A DNA stretch of 64,000 bases from Chryseobacterium arachidis. GTDB lineage: Bacteria > Bacteroidota > Bacteroidia > Flavobacteriales > Weeksellaceae. The stretch covers positions 62,001 to 126,000 of the forward strand of contig NZ_FQUT01000008.1 in NCBI RefSeq assembly GCF_900129245.1. The letters are read 5' to 3'. Of the stretch, positions 1 to 8,275 are shown one piece after another (the first letter of the stretch is position 1; each line of letters opens with the position of its first letter). The translations under genes and the position numbers were made by a program. Below the pieces are notes generated by a model. That model made no database searches, was not told where the DNA came from, and worked only from the letters and a program-made list of their open reading frames with translations.

Positions 1-1
1 A

Positions 2-949
2 AGAGACAATAATTTAGAATACAAGCCTTCGCAAATCTGTGTTTCAAACGGAGCCAAACAGGCGATCATCAATGTTTTAGCAGCCATTATCAATGATGGG
101 GATGAAGTTATTCTTCCTAATCCGTATTGGGTAAGCTATGATGAAATGGTAAAAATGATGGGCGGAAATTCTGTCATGCTTCCGACTTCTTATGTTACCG
201 ATTTTAAAATCACGGCAGAACAATTGGAAGAAGCAATTACAGATAAAACCAAGGCAGTTCTTTTCAGTTCGCCTTGTAATCCTTCCGGTGGATATTATAC
301 GTATGACGAATTAAAATCCATTGCAAAAGTTATTGCCAAATATCCTCATGTAACGGTAATTTCAGACGAAATCTACGAATACATTAATTACGAAACCAAA
401 ACGACTTCTATCGCACAGTTTCCTGAAGTTTACGAACAAACAGCCGTAATCAACGGAATGTCTAAAGCGTTTGCGATGACAGGATGGAGAATCGGATACT
501 CTGCCTGCCCTGAATGGCTGGCAAAAGCATGCGAAAAAGTACAGGGACAGATGACGAGCGGTGCCAATACCGTGGCACAAAGAGCATCCATTACAGCTTT
601 AAAAGCAGATCCTTCAGAATATAAATACATGATTGATGCCTTCAAAGTAAGAAGAGACCTTGTATATGATCTGATGAAGGAAATCCCGGGGTTCAAAGTG
701 CTTTTACCAAAGGCGGCCTTCTATTTCTTCCCGGATATTTCTTATTATATCGGAAAAACACTGAACGGAACCGAAATTAAAGATTCTGATGATTTTGCAA
801 TGTTTTTATTAGAAAATGCTCACGTAGGCTGTGTAGGCGGAGTTTCTTTCGGAAGCCCGGAATGCATCAGATTCTCTTATGCTGCTTCAGAAGAAGAATT
901 GAGAGAAGCGATGAGAAGAATAAAAGAAGCATTGGAGAAAGCCAGTTAA
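2..949 (+). CDS. class I pyridoxal-phosphate aminotransferase (aspartate aminotransferase-like), 5'-truncated by window edge
   Basis: Transfers an amino group between an amino acid, probably aspartate, and a 2-oxo acid using pyridoxal phosphate in the cytoplasm. The reading frame is open from base 2, so the N-terminus lies outside the window; the ATG at 146 is internal. Visible hallmarks of fold-type I aminotransferases are the N-P-x-W segment (LPNPYWVSY) near the visible start, SSPCNPSGG, SDEIYEY with the PLP-contacting Asp and Tyr, the Schiff-base lysine in MSKAFAMTGWRIGY, and the substrate-carboxylate Arg in the final IRFSYA. It is followed by an intrinsic terminator, so it ends its transcription unit. 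Substrate specificity (aspartate versus another amino acid) cannot be settled from the sequence. Confidence 0.9.
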   Translation, partial: RDNNLEYKPSQICVSNGAKQAIINVLAAIINDGDEVILPNPYWVSYDEMVKMMGGNSVMLPTSYVTDFKITAEQLEEAITDKTKAVLFSSPCNPSGGYYTYDELKSIAKVIAKYPHVTVISDEIYEYINYETKTTSIAQFPEVYEQTAVINGMSKAFAMTGWRIGYSACPEWLAKACEKVQGQMTSGANTVAQRASITALKADPSEYKYMIDAFKVRRDLVYDLMKEIPGFKVLLPKAAFYFFPDISYYIGKTLNGTEIKDSDDFAMFLLENAHVGCVGGVSFGSPECIRFSYAASEEELREAMRRIKEALEKAS

Positions 950-978
950 GATTTTATCATTCACTTCAATAATAAATC

Positions 979-1010
979 AAGCCTGAGTTTGTACTCGGGC
1001 TTTACTTTTT
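979..1010 (+). terminator. intrinsic terminator after the aminotransferase
   Basis: A 9-bp stem (AAGCCTGAG with CTCGGGCTT, one G-U pair) and a 6-nt loop are followed by a T-rich tract, about 30 bases after the stop codon. Confidence 0.8.
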
Positions 1011-1137
1011 ATGATAGATGGAAACTTAATGGATGTTGAAAAAATATTTATTTAATATAATGAAAAGCACGATTTTAAAAGATATTCCCGTCATTTTTAA
1101 TCAAAAACAATTATAGATTTTATTTATCAAAATACAG

Positions 1138-1168
1138 TTGTTTGATAGATGTGATATTTCTATATTTG
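1138..1168 (+). promoter_or_regulatory. Bacteroidota-type promoter of the peroxiredoxin gene
   Basis: TTG at 1138-1140 and TATATTTG at 1161-1168 are separated by 20 bp, matching the Flavobacteriia consensus TTG-N(17-23)-TAnnTTTG. The predicted transcription start is about 30 bases before the ATG at 1202, giving a short AT-rich leader without a clear Shine-Dalgarno sequence. Confidence 0.75.
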
Positions 1169-1201
1169 CATCAGAAAATTTAATATAAAAACAAGGAAAT
1201 T

Positions 1202-1834
1202 ATGTCTTTAGTAGGAAAAAAATTCCCGAATGTAACAGTAGATGCAATGTCTGAAATGGGTGATGATCTTAGAATCAACATCTTCCAGGAAGCTACAGAA
1301 AACCAACAAAAAGTAATCTTATTCTGGTATCCGAAAGATTTCACTTTCGTTTGCCCGACTGAGCTTCACGCTTTCCAGGAGGCTTTACCTGAATTTGAAA
1401 AAAGAAACACCAAAGTAATCGGTGCTTCTTGCGATACAAACGAGGTACACTTCGCTTGGTTGAACGTATCAAAGGACAACGGGGGTATCGAAGGGGTAAC
1501 TTACCCACTTTTAGCGGATACTCACAGACAATTGGCAAACATTTTAGGAATTGTAGATCAGGATTTCGAATACAATGAAGAAGGTGAAGAGGTTTTCACT
1601 GGTTCTAACGTAACTTACAGAGCGACTTACCTTATCGACGAAACTGGAAAAATCTTCCACGAGTCTGTAAACGATATGCCTCTTGGTAGAAACGTAAAAG
1701 AATATTTAAGATTAATCGACGCTTACACTCACGTTCAGAAGCACGGTGAAGTTTGCCCTGCAAACTGGGAAGAAGGTAAAGAAGCTATGAAAGCAGACAG
1801 AACTTCTACTGCTGAGTATTTGGCTAAGAACTAA
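1202..1834 (+). CDS. typical 2-Cys peroxiredoxin (AhpC/Prx1 type)
   Basis: Reduces hydrogen peroxide and organic hydroperoxides in the cytoplasm. The 210-aa protein has the peroxidatic Cys51 in the FTFVCPTE motif, the Arg-containing active-site region and a resolving Cys185 in HGEVCPANW near the C-terminus, as expected for a typical 2-Cys enzyme of AhpC/Prx1 length. A thioredoxin-like protein and a small partner protein follow after a repeat-containing gap, suggesting that the thioredoxin recycles the peroxiredoxin, since no AhpF is present here. Its own strong promoter lies upstream. Codon use is biased toward a limited codon set, consistent with high expression. Confidence 0.93.
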   Translation: MSLVGKKFPNVTVDAMSEMGDDLRINIFQEATENQQKVILFWYPKDFTFVCPTELHAFQEALPEFEKRNTKVIGASCDTNEVHFAWLNVSKDNGGIEGVTYPLLADTHRQLANILGIVDQDFEYNEEGEEVFTGSNVTYRATYLIDETGKIFHESVNDMPLGRNVKEYLRLIDAYTHVQKHGEVCPANWEEGKEAMKADRTSTAEYLAKN

Positions 1835-1850
1835 TACAATGTGTTAATTT

Positions 1851-1907
1851 GAAAATGAGATAATTTGAAAATTAATCGCATGATTACTTAAGAATTATCT
1901 CATTTTC
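1851..1907 (+). terminator. perfect 15-bp inverted repeat after the peroxiredoxin gene
   Basis: GAAAATGAGATAATT at 1851-1865 is exactly complementary to AATTATCTCATTTTC at 1893-1907, with a 27-nt loop, 16 bases after the stop codon. It can fold into a stable hairpin but has only a weak T-tract, so it may be an mRNA 3'-end stabiliser or a weak terminator rather than a strong intrinsic one. Confidence 0.45.
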
Positions 1908-1912
1908 TGTTT

Positions 1913-2088
1913 CTAAGAGCATGTTTAAGTTTTATTATTTTAAATTCTATATGATTAGCTTTTAGTTTTTCTCAATCAGTTTTTAATATAATTCTCGCTG
2001 ATTTTGCTGATTGAGAGATCTATTTTCAATGTTTTTAATCTGCTAAATCCTTAAAATAGAGAGACTATAAATTTAAACATACTCTAAG
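1913..2088. mobile_element. MITE-like palindromic element without coding sequence
   Basis: Terminal inverted repeats of about 16 bp (AGAGCATGTTTAAGTT at 1916-1931; AATTTAAACATACTCT at 2070-2085) match with two differences. A nested inverted repeat lies inside (CTCAATCAG at 1971-1979 and CTGATTGAG near 2007-2015). CTAAG occurs at both borders (1913-1917 and 2084-2088) and could be a target duplication, although it overlaps the repeat ends. No open reading frame fits inside. It sits between the peroxiredoxin and thioredoxin genes. Confidence 0.5.
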
Positions 2089-2130
2089 CATTTTCAAATT
2101 AATAAATTTCCAAATTTTCAAATTAAAATT

Positions 2131-2436
2131 ATGTATACAGAATTAACAGAAGATACCCTTCAAAATATAGTAAGCGATAATGAAAAAGTTGTCGTTCAAT
2201 ACGGTGCTACATGGTGCGGAAACTGCAGAATCATGAAGCCGAAATTCAAAAAACTGGCGTCTGAAAACGACAGCATTCCTTTCCTTTATGTAGATGCAGA
2301 AAAATTACCGGAAAGCAGAAAATTAGCAAAAGTTGACAACCTGCCTACTTTTGCGATCTTCAAAAATGGTGAATTGGTGAATCAGGTTCAGTCTAACCAG
2401 GCGGAAAGTTTAATTAATTTATTTAACGAATTATAA
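2131..2436 (+). CDS. thioredoxin-family protein with CGNC active site
   Basis: A 101-aa single-domain thioredoxin fold protein, cytoplasmic (no signal peptide). The redox motif is WCGNC, instead of the classical WCGPC, in the right place after the second beta strand (VVQYGATWCGNC). The cis-Pro of the fold is present in NLPTFAIF. It lies downstream of a 2-Cys peroxiredoxin and overlaps functionally with it: the likely role is reductant for that peroxiredoxin, which is inference from position. The Asn in the active site should shift the redox potential relative to CGPC. One base separates it from the next gene, so the two are almost certainly co-translated. Confidence 0.88.
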   Translation: MYTELTEDTLQNIVSDNEKVVVQYGATWCGNCRIMKPKFKKLASENDSIPFLYVDAEKLPESRKLAKVDNLPTFAIFKNGELVNQVQSNQAESLINLFNEL

Positions 2437-2437
2437 G

Positions 2438-2686
2438 ATGAAGTTACCTGTAATCAGACAGTTTTTTCAGAATCAGACTCCTGAAAACCTTGAGAAAACA
2501 TTAGAAGTTTTAGAAAGCTTCACCGAGTTCAGAGGAACTACAGAGGAAGACATGAATGTTGCCGGAGAATTAATTACCAATATCTGCGGAGCATTGGAAG
2601 TTCATGCCAATGTACAGAACGGAATGAGTGAAAAGGACGCTTTAAACTCATTTGCTCAAAAGGTTTTAGGATCGATTGACAAGTAG
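2438..2686 (+). CDS. small conserved protein downstream of thioredoxin (DUF6952-like)
   Basis: An 82-aa soluble, acidic, largely alpha-helical protein starting one base after the thioredoxin stop. It contains one cysteine (ITNICGALEVH). I associate this protein with a Bacteroidota family (DUF6952) that is typically found directly after peroxiredoxin and thioredoxin genes, but the family number is from memory and no function is known to me. The tight spacing argues for a shared role with the thioredoxin. The operon ends at the terminator near 2770-2800. Confidence 0.75.
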   Translation: MKLPVIRQFFQNQTPENLEKTLEVLESFTEFRGTTEEDMNVAGELITNICGALEVHANVQNGMSEKDALNSFAQKVLGSIDK

Positions 2687-2767
2687 ATTTCAGATTATAA
2701 CTTAATCTTAAAATTACTATTTAAAAACACAGACTTCGCGCGAAGTTTCCCCATATTTTTTTAAATA

Positions 2768-2803
2768 AAAAATCCCGATGAAAAGACACATCAGGATTTT
2801 TTG
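2768..2803. terminator. bidirectional terminator between convergent units
   Basis: Stem AATCCCGATG (2771-2780) with CATCAGGATT (2789-2798), one mismatch. An A-rich flank lies on the left and a T-rich flank on the right, so it can stop both the plus-strand thioredoxin unit and the minus-strand Bax-inhibitor unit. Confidence 0.8.
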
Positions 2804-2827
2804 GGTTTATAAAATTTCTTTTATTTC

Positions 2828-3514
2828 TTAATTTCTTCTGCTCATAAAAATGCTTAAAATATACCAGAATAAAAGCATGATAGAAGCAAATAACTGTAAA
2901 GATGCTCCGACATACTGACTGGTTGCATAAGAATCCTTAAGCTTACTGGTCTGATATAAAATCGTTGCAGAAGCCAAAATAACCATTCCCACGGAGAACC
3001 AAAGCCCTAGATTGAATCCGAAAAGCATTCCGCCAACGATTAATCCTAAAGAAATAAATCCTCCGATTATAATAATATTCCTAAGGAACGAAAAATCTCT
3101 TTTTGAGGTAAAAGCCACCATAGAAATCCCTGCAAACATGGCAATTGTTAACATTGCAGCCTGAAAAATAACTTGCGGACCAGCGTAAAGCGTCGCTATT
3201 TTAATTAACGGAAGGAAAATAATTGCTTCCAGTAAAACATAGAATCCAAGCCCTAAATATTGTGTCGACCTGCTCAATGAAAGCGACCATTTCGTAGCCA
3301 ATACCGAAGCCAGCCAAAATACACCGATAATCAACAGCCAAATGTATCGCTGAGCAAACATCGCATAGATTATCTGATCCGGAACGATCTTTAACAGTAC
3401 GGCTTCTACCCCGATAAATGCAAGAATTGACAAAGCAACATGCAAATAGGTTTTTTTGTAAAACTCTTCTTTTTCCACGTCTCTAGCGTGCGCAACTAAA
3501 ACATCTGTCATCAT
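2828..3514 (-). CDS. Bax inhibitor-1/YccA family (TMBIM) integral membrane protein
   Basis: A 228-aa protein with about seven hydrophobic segments spread over residues 25-225 and a short cytoplasmic N-terminal tail (TDVLVAHARDVEKEEFYKKTY), the usual layout of bacterial BI-1 proteins such as YccA and YetJ, which act as pH-sensitive calcium leak channels or modulators of membrane proteolysis. It is the last gene of a minus-strand unit that begins with two paralogous secreted proteins. Family assignment is firm; the transported ion or partner in this organism is not known. Confidence 0.88.
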   Translation of the reverse strand: MMTDVLVAHARDVEKEEFYKKTYLHVALSILAFIGVEAVLLKIVPDQIIYAMFAQRYIWLLIIGVFWLASVLATKWSLSLSRSTQYLGLGFYVLLEAIIFLPLIKIATLYAGPQVIFQAAMLTIAMFAGISMVAFTSKRDFSFLRNIIIIGGFISLGLIVGGMLFGFNLGLWFSVGMVILASATILYQTSKLKDSYATSQYVGASLQLFASIMLLFWYILSIFMSRRN

Positions 3515-3546
3515 AGTTATTTTGTTTTTAAAATGTTTAAATAATT

Positions 3547-4011
3547 TTATTTCGTGATCTTATAAGGTTTAATTCCCAATATTTTCCCGCTTGCTTCAAA
3601 TACTGCCGTAATAACTTCTTTCGGTTCCGCCGCTTTGTCATCAGAATATTTATACTGGATCATCGGAAAGCTGCTTCCGTCAATCAATGGCTTATAACCC
3701 GTTTTAATAATTTCAAACGTTTTTTGGGTATTGATATCTGCAGAAAGTTTCTGATAAACAACATCGGTAACCATTTTTTTGGCTCTTTCAGATAACAGGG
3801 CATCCATTGCCTTACGGTCAGAAGCTTTTAAAGCCTCAATAAATTTGAGAAACTTTCCGTTGTACATTTCTATTTCTTCTTTGCTTAAACTTAAAGAAGG
3901 CTTTGTATTTTCGACTATATTCTTCTTGCCTTCAGTTTTCGGCTCTTTCCCTTTTTGTGAAAAAAACAACTGAAGTGATAAAACAGAGAAAATTAAAAGT
4001 ATTTTTTTCAT
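3547..4011 (-). CDS. secreted hypothetical protein, paralogue of the upstream neighbour
   Basis: A 154-aa protein with a Sec signal peptide (KKILLIFSVLSLQLFFSQ, cleavage after about residue 19), so periplasmic or outer-membrane associated. The body pairs clearly with the 148-aa product encoded just upstream: shared pattern YN-x2-FLKF-x-EALKASD-x5-ALLS, IQYKY-x-DDK and GKILGIKP at the end. I do not recognise a named family. The alternation of a helical N-terminal half and a strand-rich C-terminal half resembles small NTF2-like secreted domains, which is only an impression. It is transcribed between its paralogue and the BI-1 gene. Confidence 0.7.
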   Translation of the reverse strand: MKKILLIFSVLSLQLFFSQKGKEPKTEGKKNIVENTKPSLSLSKEEIEMYNGKFLKFIEALKASDRKAMDALLSERAKKMVTDVVYQKLSADINTQKTFEIIKTGYKPLIDGSSFPMIQYKYSDDKAAEPKEVITAVFEASGKILGIKPYKITK

Positions 4012-4068
4012 TATTTTAGTTATATCCGGTAAACGGAATTTTTCACTCCCTATTGTATCGCCTGTACA

Positions 4069-4515
4069 TCATTTGCTGTATTCAGGTTTCACTCCTAAAA
4101 TTTTTCCGTCATTCTCGAAGATAACCGTGATAATATCTCTCGGCGGATTCTGTTTATCATCCTCATATTTATATTGAATAGCAGGATAAGTCTCGTTATC
4201 CAACAGCTTTTGATTACCGGATTTATACACTTCCGTTTTCCGGTCGAAACTGATGCCTCCAACTAGCTTTTCAATAACCTGATCTGAAACAATATTTTTC
4301 ACTTTATCTGAAATCAAAGCATTGACTGCATTTTTATCCGAAGCCTTCAAAGCAGCTACAAATTTCAAGAACTGGTGGTTGTAAAGATCAATTTTGTCTT
4401 TGCTTAATTCACCGGTTAATTCGATTTTCTTACTTTCAACAATTTTCACTTTGCTTTCCTGAGAAAATCCCATTTGAAAAGCCAAAACCGCAAGTATTAA
4501 GAATAATTTTTTCAT
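4069..4515 (-). CDS. secreted hypothetical protein, tandem paralogue
   Basis: A 148-aa protein with signal peptide (KKLFLILAVLAFQMGFSQ). It is homologous along its length to the 154-aa protein 57 bases downstream (FLKFVAALKASDKNAVNALIS, IQYKYEDDK, GKILGVKP), so the two arose by tandem duplication and have since diverged considerably. First gene of the minus-strand unit ending with BI-1. No catalytic motif is visible and no function can be assigned. Confidence 0.7.
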   Translation of the reverse strand: MKKLFLILAVLAFQMGFSQESKVKIVESKKIELTGELSKDKIDLYNHQFLKFVAALKASDKNAVNALISDKVKNIVSDQVIEKLVGGISFDRKTEVYKSGNQKLLDNETYPAIQYKYEDDKQNPPRDIITVIFENDGKILGVKPEYSK

Positions 4516-4554
4516 ACTAAATTTGATGATTGATTGTAAGCAAGATACGAAGAA

Positions 4555-5589
4555 TTATATTACCGATAAAAATTTCATAGTGTCCACATTATCTGCGTAT
4601 GTATTGAGCCCTGGGTTCTGAGCCTCTCCCAACGCAATTGAATCCAATGCAAGTTCCTGTTTTGCAACCACACACTGAATATTCTCCTCATTTTCACTGA
4701 TAAAATCTTTCACTTCATCCAAAGAAGAATATCTGCTGAAATTGATCACAGAAAGCGGGCTGAATAATTTGTCATCCTCCTTCAGCATGACAAAATTATT
4801 ATCCCAGAATTTTTCCTGATTCAAAAGATAAATCGCTCTGTTGTAATCATAATTATTCGCATATTTATTATGATTGATAATTTCCTGAAAACCTAAAAAG
4901 TTCTCAAACAGTCTGTCGATTACAAAATCCTCTGGAATAAATAATCGGGTTACATTCCTACAGCCTAACCCGAAATACTGGAAAATATCCTTGGCTAATA
5001 ACTGCAATTCTTCATCTGTTTCATCACCTTTCAAAACAGCAATTGAAGTCCTGTTTTTTCTGATGATATGCAACTGGTTTTTAAAATAATACTCAAGATA
5101 TCTTGCGGTGTTATTACTTCCTGTTGCGATTACTGCATCAAAATTTTCCAGTTTTTCAACAAATTCAAATTCAATTTGATTGTCTGAAAATTCTTTCCAT
5201 TTTTTCAACAGAAAGGGAATCATATATCTATCCTTCGAAGACAGTTTAATAACCGGAATATGATTGCTCAACACCACAGAAATCACATCATGAAAGCCCA
5301 CCAATGGTATATTTCCGGCAAGAATAAGCCCTACTCTTTTTGAGAGTTGTGAGATCTTGTATTCATTGATCCAACTTTTAATATTTTTCTCAGTCAGCAA
5401 ATCTGCCCATTGCGCCAAAGCCAATTTCTGACTTTCAATGGTAAACCATGGATTTTCAATTTCCGATCTTTTTAACAAAAGTTCAAAATCAACATCATTT
5501 TCATTATATTCATCAGGATTTTTTGCTAAAAACGCTTTTATATAACTGCTTAATTTCGTAAGTCCTAAAACTTGATTTTCAATATTCAT
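4555..5589 (-). CDS. acyl-CoA reductase, LuxC-like
   Basis: A 344-aa cytoplasmic protein of the aldehyde-dehydrogenase superfamily, LuxC/acyl-CoA reductase branch (Pfam LuxC). Features: LAGNIPLVGFHDVISVVL (nucleotide-binding region), the GSNNTARYLEYYF segment, and GLGCRNVTRLF containing the candidate catalytic cysteine. LuxC proteins reduce acyl-CoA or acyl-enzyme to aldehyde with NADPH. No other lux gene is nearby, so this is not bioluminescence. Divergent transcription from a ferredoxin gene 59 bases away is a common Bacteroidota arrangement and suggests coupling to an electron donor or shared control. The physiological substrate is unknown. Confidence 0.82.
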   Translation of the reverse strand: MNIENQVLGLTKLSSYIKAFLAKNPDEYNENDVDFELLLKRSEIENPWFTIESQKLALAQWADLLTEKNIKSWINEYKISQLSKRVGLILAGNIPLVGFHDVISVVLSNHIPVIKLSSKDRYMIPFLLKKWKEFSDNQIEFEFVEKLENFDAVIATGSNNTARYLEYYFKNQLHIIRKNRTSIAVLKGDETDEELQLLAKDIFQYFGLGCRNVTRLFIPEDFVIDRLFENFLGFQEIINHNKYANNYDYNRAIYLLNQEKFWDNNFVMLKEDDKLFSPLSVINFSRYSSLDEVKDFISENEENIQCVVAKQELALDSIALGEAQNPGLNTYADNVDTMKFLSVI

Positions 5590-5648
5590 AATTTCTTTAC
5601 AATTGGGGAATATTTTGTAATTTTGTGCAAATTTAAAAAAAATTAGCG

Positions 5649-5999
5649 ATGGCTATTAAAATAACTGATGAATGCATTAATTGCGGGGCGTGCGAACCGG
5701 AATGTCCGAATAATGCAATTTATGAAGGAGCAGTAGATTGGAAAGCTTCAGAAGGTACTGAACTTAAAGGCACGATAACAATGCCATCAGGATTGACAAT
5801 TGATGCAGATTCGCCGCAGGAGCCCGTAAGTGATGATGTATATTTCATCGTTACAGACAAATGTACGGAGTGTAAAGGTTTCCATGAGGAACCTCAGTGT
5901 GCCGCAGTTTGTCCTGTCGATTGCTGTGTTCCGGATGAGGACCATGTAGAATCTGAAGAAGCTCTGCTTAATAAAAAAGCATTCTTACACGGAGAATAA
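5649..5999 (+). CDS. 4Fe-4S dicluster ferredoxin
   Basis: A 116-aa ferredoxin. The first cluster motif is CINCGACEPECP near the N-terminus; the second is the expanded CTECKGFHEEPQCAAVCP with an insertion between the second and third cysteines, as in YfhL/Fdx-like ferredoxins. A middle insert of about 45 residues separates the two motifs. It is a low-potential electron carrier in the cytoplasm. TAATTTTG 42 bases upstream of the ATG could be its -7 element. The divergent acyl-CoA reductase and the following serC are the usual neighbours. Confidence 0.9.
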   Translation: MAIKITDECINCGACEPECPNNAIYEGAVDWKASEGTELKGTITMPSGLTIDADSPQEPVSDDVYFIVTDKCTECKGFHEEPQCAAVCPVDCCVPDEDHVESEEALLNKKAFLHGE

Positions 6000-6004
6000 A
6001 AGCT

Positions 6005-6034
6005 GCCGTCTCATTCTTCATGAGGCGGTTTTTT
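6005..6034 (+). terminator. intrinsic terminator after the ferredoxin gene
   Basis: Stem CCGTCTCAT (6006-6014) with ATGAGGCGG (6020-6028), one G-T pair, followed by a run of six T. Confidence 0.85.
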
Positions 6035-6121
6035 ATATACAAAAATTCAGGAATTTAATAAGAAACTATAAATAAAGCTGTAAGGAGAAATTTTTACAGC
6101 AAATCCAAAAAAAGAAATAAT

Positions 6122-7186
6122 ATGAGCAAAAAGCACAACTTTAGCGCGGGGCCATGTATCTTACCTCAGGAAGTTTTCGAAAAATCAGCACAGGCGATTT
6201 TAGATTTTAACGGAATTGGGTTGTCACTTCTTGAAATTTCGCACAGAAGCAAAGATTTTGTTGCGGTAATGGATGAAGCACGCGCGATTGTAAAAAGACT
6301 GATGAACTTAGGAGATGATTACGAAGTTTTATACTTAGGAGGTGGTGCTAGCCTTCAGTTTGCGATGGTTCCTTACAATTTGATGAAAGTAGGCGGAAAA
6401 GCGGCTTACCTTGATACAGGAACCTGGGCGGCAGGAGCGATTAAAGAAGCAAAAAAAGTAGGAACCGTTGATGTTGTCGGATCTTCAAAAGAAGAAAATT
6501 ATTCTTTCATTCCAAAAGATTATACGGTAGGTTCAGAATACGATTATTTCCACTGCACATCAAATAATACCATCTACGGAACTCAGATGAAATCTTTTCC
6601 GGAAGTGGATACGCTGATGGTTTGCGATATGAGTTCTGATATTTTCTCTCGACAGCTTGATTTCTCGAAATTTGATTTAATCTATGCCGGCGCTCAGAAA
6701 AATATGGGACCTGCAGGGGTAACTTTAGTGGTGATCAAAAAAGAAATTTTAGGTAAAACAGGAAGAGAAAATATGTTCTCAATCCTGGATTATTCTCAGC
6801 ATATTTCAAAGGAATCGATGTATAATACACCGCCGGTTTTCCCTGTTTATGCATCTTTGCTGACTTTACAACATTTAGAAAACAATGGAGGAATTGCTGC
6901 TGCTGAAGCAAGAAACGAAGCAAAAGCAAAACTTTTATACGATGAGATCGACAGCAATCCGTTATTCGAAACGTTCTGTGTAAAAGAAGACCGTTCATTA
7001 ATGAATGTCTCTTTCAAAATTACCGATGAAAGCAAAAAAGATGAATTTGACGCTGCATGGAAAGCTGCAGGAATCAGCGGACTGAACGGACACAGAAGTC
7101 TGGGTGGTTACAGAGCAAGTTTATACAATGCTTTACCTATCGAAAGTGTTCAGGTTCTGGTAGATGTCATGAAATCTATAAAATAG
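6122..7186 (+). CDS. serC: phosphoserine aminotransferase
   Basis: Converts 3-phosphohydroxypyruvate and glutamate into O-phospho-L-serine, the second step of serine biosynthesis; also serves the analogous step toward pyridoxal phosphate in some bacteria. Length 354 aa is typical. Motifs: N-terminal HNFSAGPCILP, GGGASLQFAMVPYN, the PLP-binding lysine in YAGAQKNMGPAG, and the C-terminal GLNGHRSLGGYRASLYNA that binds phosphate. It is followed by serA and a DUF1015 gene, the standard Bacteroidota serine operon. Confidence 0.96.
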   Translation: MSKKHNFSAGPCILPQEVFEKSAQAILDFNGIGLSLLEISHRSKDFVAVMDEARAIVKRLMNLGDDYEVLYLGGGASLQFAMVPYNLMKVGGKAAYLDTGTWAAGAIKEAKKVGTVDVVGSSKEENYSFIPKDYTVGSEYDYFHCTSNNTIYGTQMKSFPEVDTLMVCDMSSDIFSRQLDFSKFDLIYAGAQKNMGPAGVTLVVIKKEILGKTGRENMFSILDYSQHISKESMYNTPPVFPVYASLLTLQHLENNGGIAAAEARNEAKAKLLYDEIDSNPLFETFCVKEDRSLMNVSFKITDESKKDEFDAAWKAAGISGLNGHRSLGGYRASLYNALPIESVQVLVDVMKSIK

Positions 7187-7310
7187 TTTAAAATATTGAA
7201 ATTCAAATATTTAAATAATTAACGGATATTATTTTAAATTTTCTTAATTTGCGCAACTATTTAAATTTTTAATAATTCACTATTTGATTATTTAAATTAA
7301 AAGGAAAACC

Positions 7311-8273
7311 ATGAAAGTTTTAGCTAACGACGGAATTTCGAAATCGGGTGAGCTGGCACTTAAAAATGCCGGAATTGAAGTATTGGACAACAGAGTTGCA
7401 CAAAACCATGTCATTAATTTCATCAACGAAAATAATGTAGACGTTCTCCTGGTAAGAAGTGCCACGAAAGTGGGACGAGACCTGATTGATGCCTGCCCGA
7501 ACCTGAAAATTATCGGAAGAGGCGGTATCGGCATGGATAATATCGACGTTGAATATGCCATTGAAAAAGGAAAATATATCATCAATACCCCTACCGCATC
7601 CTCAAAGTCGGTTGCAGAATTGGTATTCGGACATTTCTTTTCTTTAGCAAGATTTCTTCACGAATCCAACAGACTAATGCCTCTGGAGGGAGAAACGCAT
7701 TTCAACGCAATGAAAAAGTCGTTTGCCAATGCTTATGAGCTTTCAGGAAAAACATTGGGAGTAATCGGGTTTGGAAGTATCGGTCAGGAAGTGCTGAAAA
7801 TGGGAATTTCTTTAGGAATGAAGGTAAAAGTTCTGACAAGAAAACCCAAAACAAAAACACTAACCTTAGAATTTTTCGACGGACAGTCTCTGGATTTTGA
7901 GATCACTTCTACCAATGATATGGATGCTTTCCTAAAAGATTCAGATTTTATCAGCATCAATACTCCGAAAACGAATGAATACATCATAGACACACCTCAG
8001 TTTGAAAAAATGAAGGATGGAGTCTATATTGTAAATACTGCAAGAGGTGGTGTGATGAATGAAGTGGCTCTGGTAGATTTTATTGAGTCTGGAAAAGTAG
8101 CGGGAGCCGCACTGGATGTTTTTGAAAAAGAACCGAATCCTGAAGTACTTTTGCTGATGAACCCTGCCCTGTCGCTTTCCCCTCATATCGGTGGAAATAC
8201 GGTGGATGCTCAGGAAAAAATCGGAATCGAACTTGCAGAACAAATTATTAAGATAAAAGAAACTATACAGTAA
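7311..8273 (+). CDS. serA: D-3-phosphoglycerate dehydrogenase (short form without ACT domain)
   Basis: Oxidises 3-phosphoglycerate with NAD+ in the first step of serine biosynthesis. The 320-aa protein has the D-2-hydroxyacid dehydrogenase layout: N-terminal substrate domain with VRSATKV, Rossmann motif GKTLGVIGFGSIGQEV, catalytic Arg in NTARGGVMNE, Glu in DVFEKEP, and His in LSPHIGGNT. It lacks the C-terminal ACT/serine-feedback domain of the E. coli enzyme, so allosteric inhibition by serine is not expected through that route. Position directly after serC supports the assignment over other hydroxyacid dehydrogenases. Confidence 0.92.
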   Translation: MKVLANDGISKSGELALKNAGIEVLDNRVAQNHVINFINENNVDVLLVRSATKVGRDLIDACPNLKIIGRGGIGMDNIDVEYAIEKGKYIINTPTASSKSVAELVFGHFFSLARFLHESNRLMPLEGETHFNAMKKSFANAYELSGKTLGVIGFGSIGQEVLKMGISLGMKVKVLTRKPKTKTLTLEFFDGQSLDFEITSTNDMDAFLKDSDFISINTPKTNEYIIDTPQFEKMKDGVYIVNTARGGVMNEVALVDFIESGKVAGAALDVFEKEPNPEVLLLMNPALSLSPHIGGNTVDAQEKIGIELAEQIIKIKETIQ

Positions 8274-8275
8274 AT

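Noticed and set aside
4555..5589. Bioluminescence (lux) genes
   Set aside because: LuxC-like enzyme alone; no luxA, luxB, luxD or luxE nearby.
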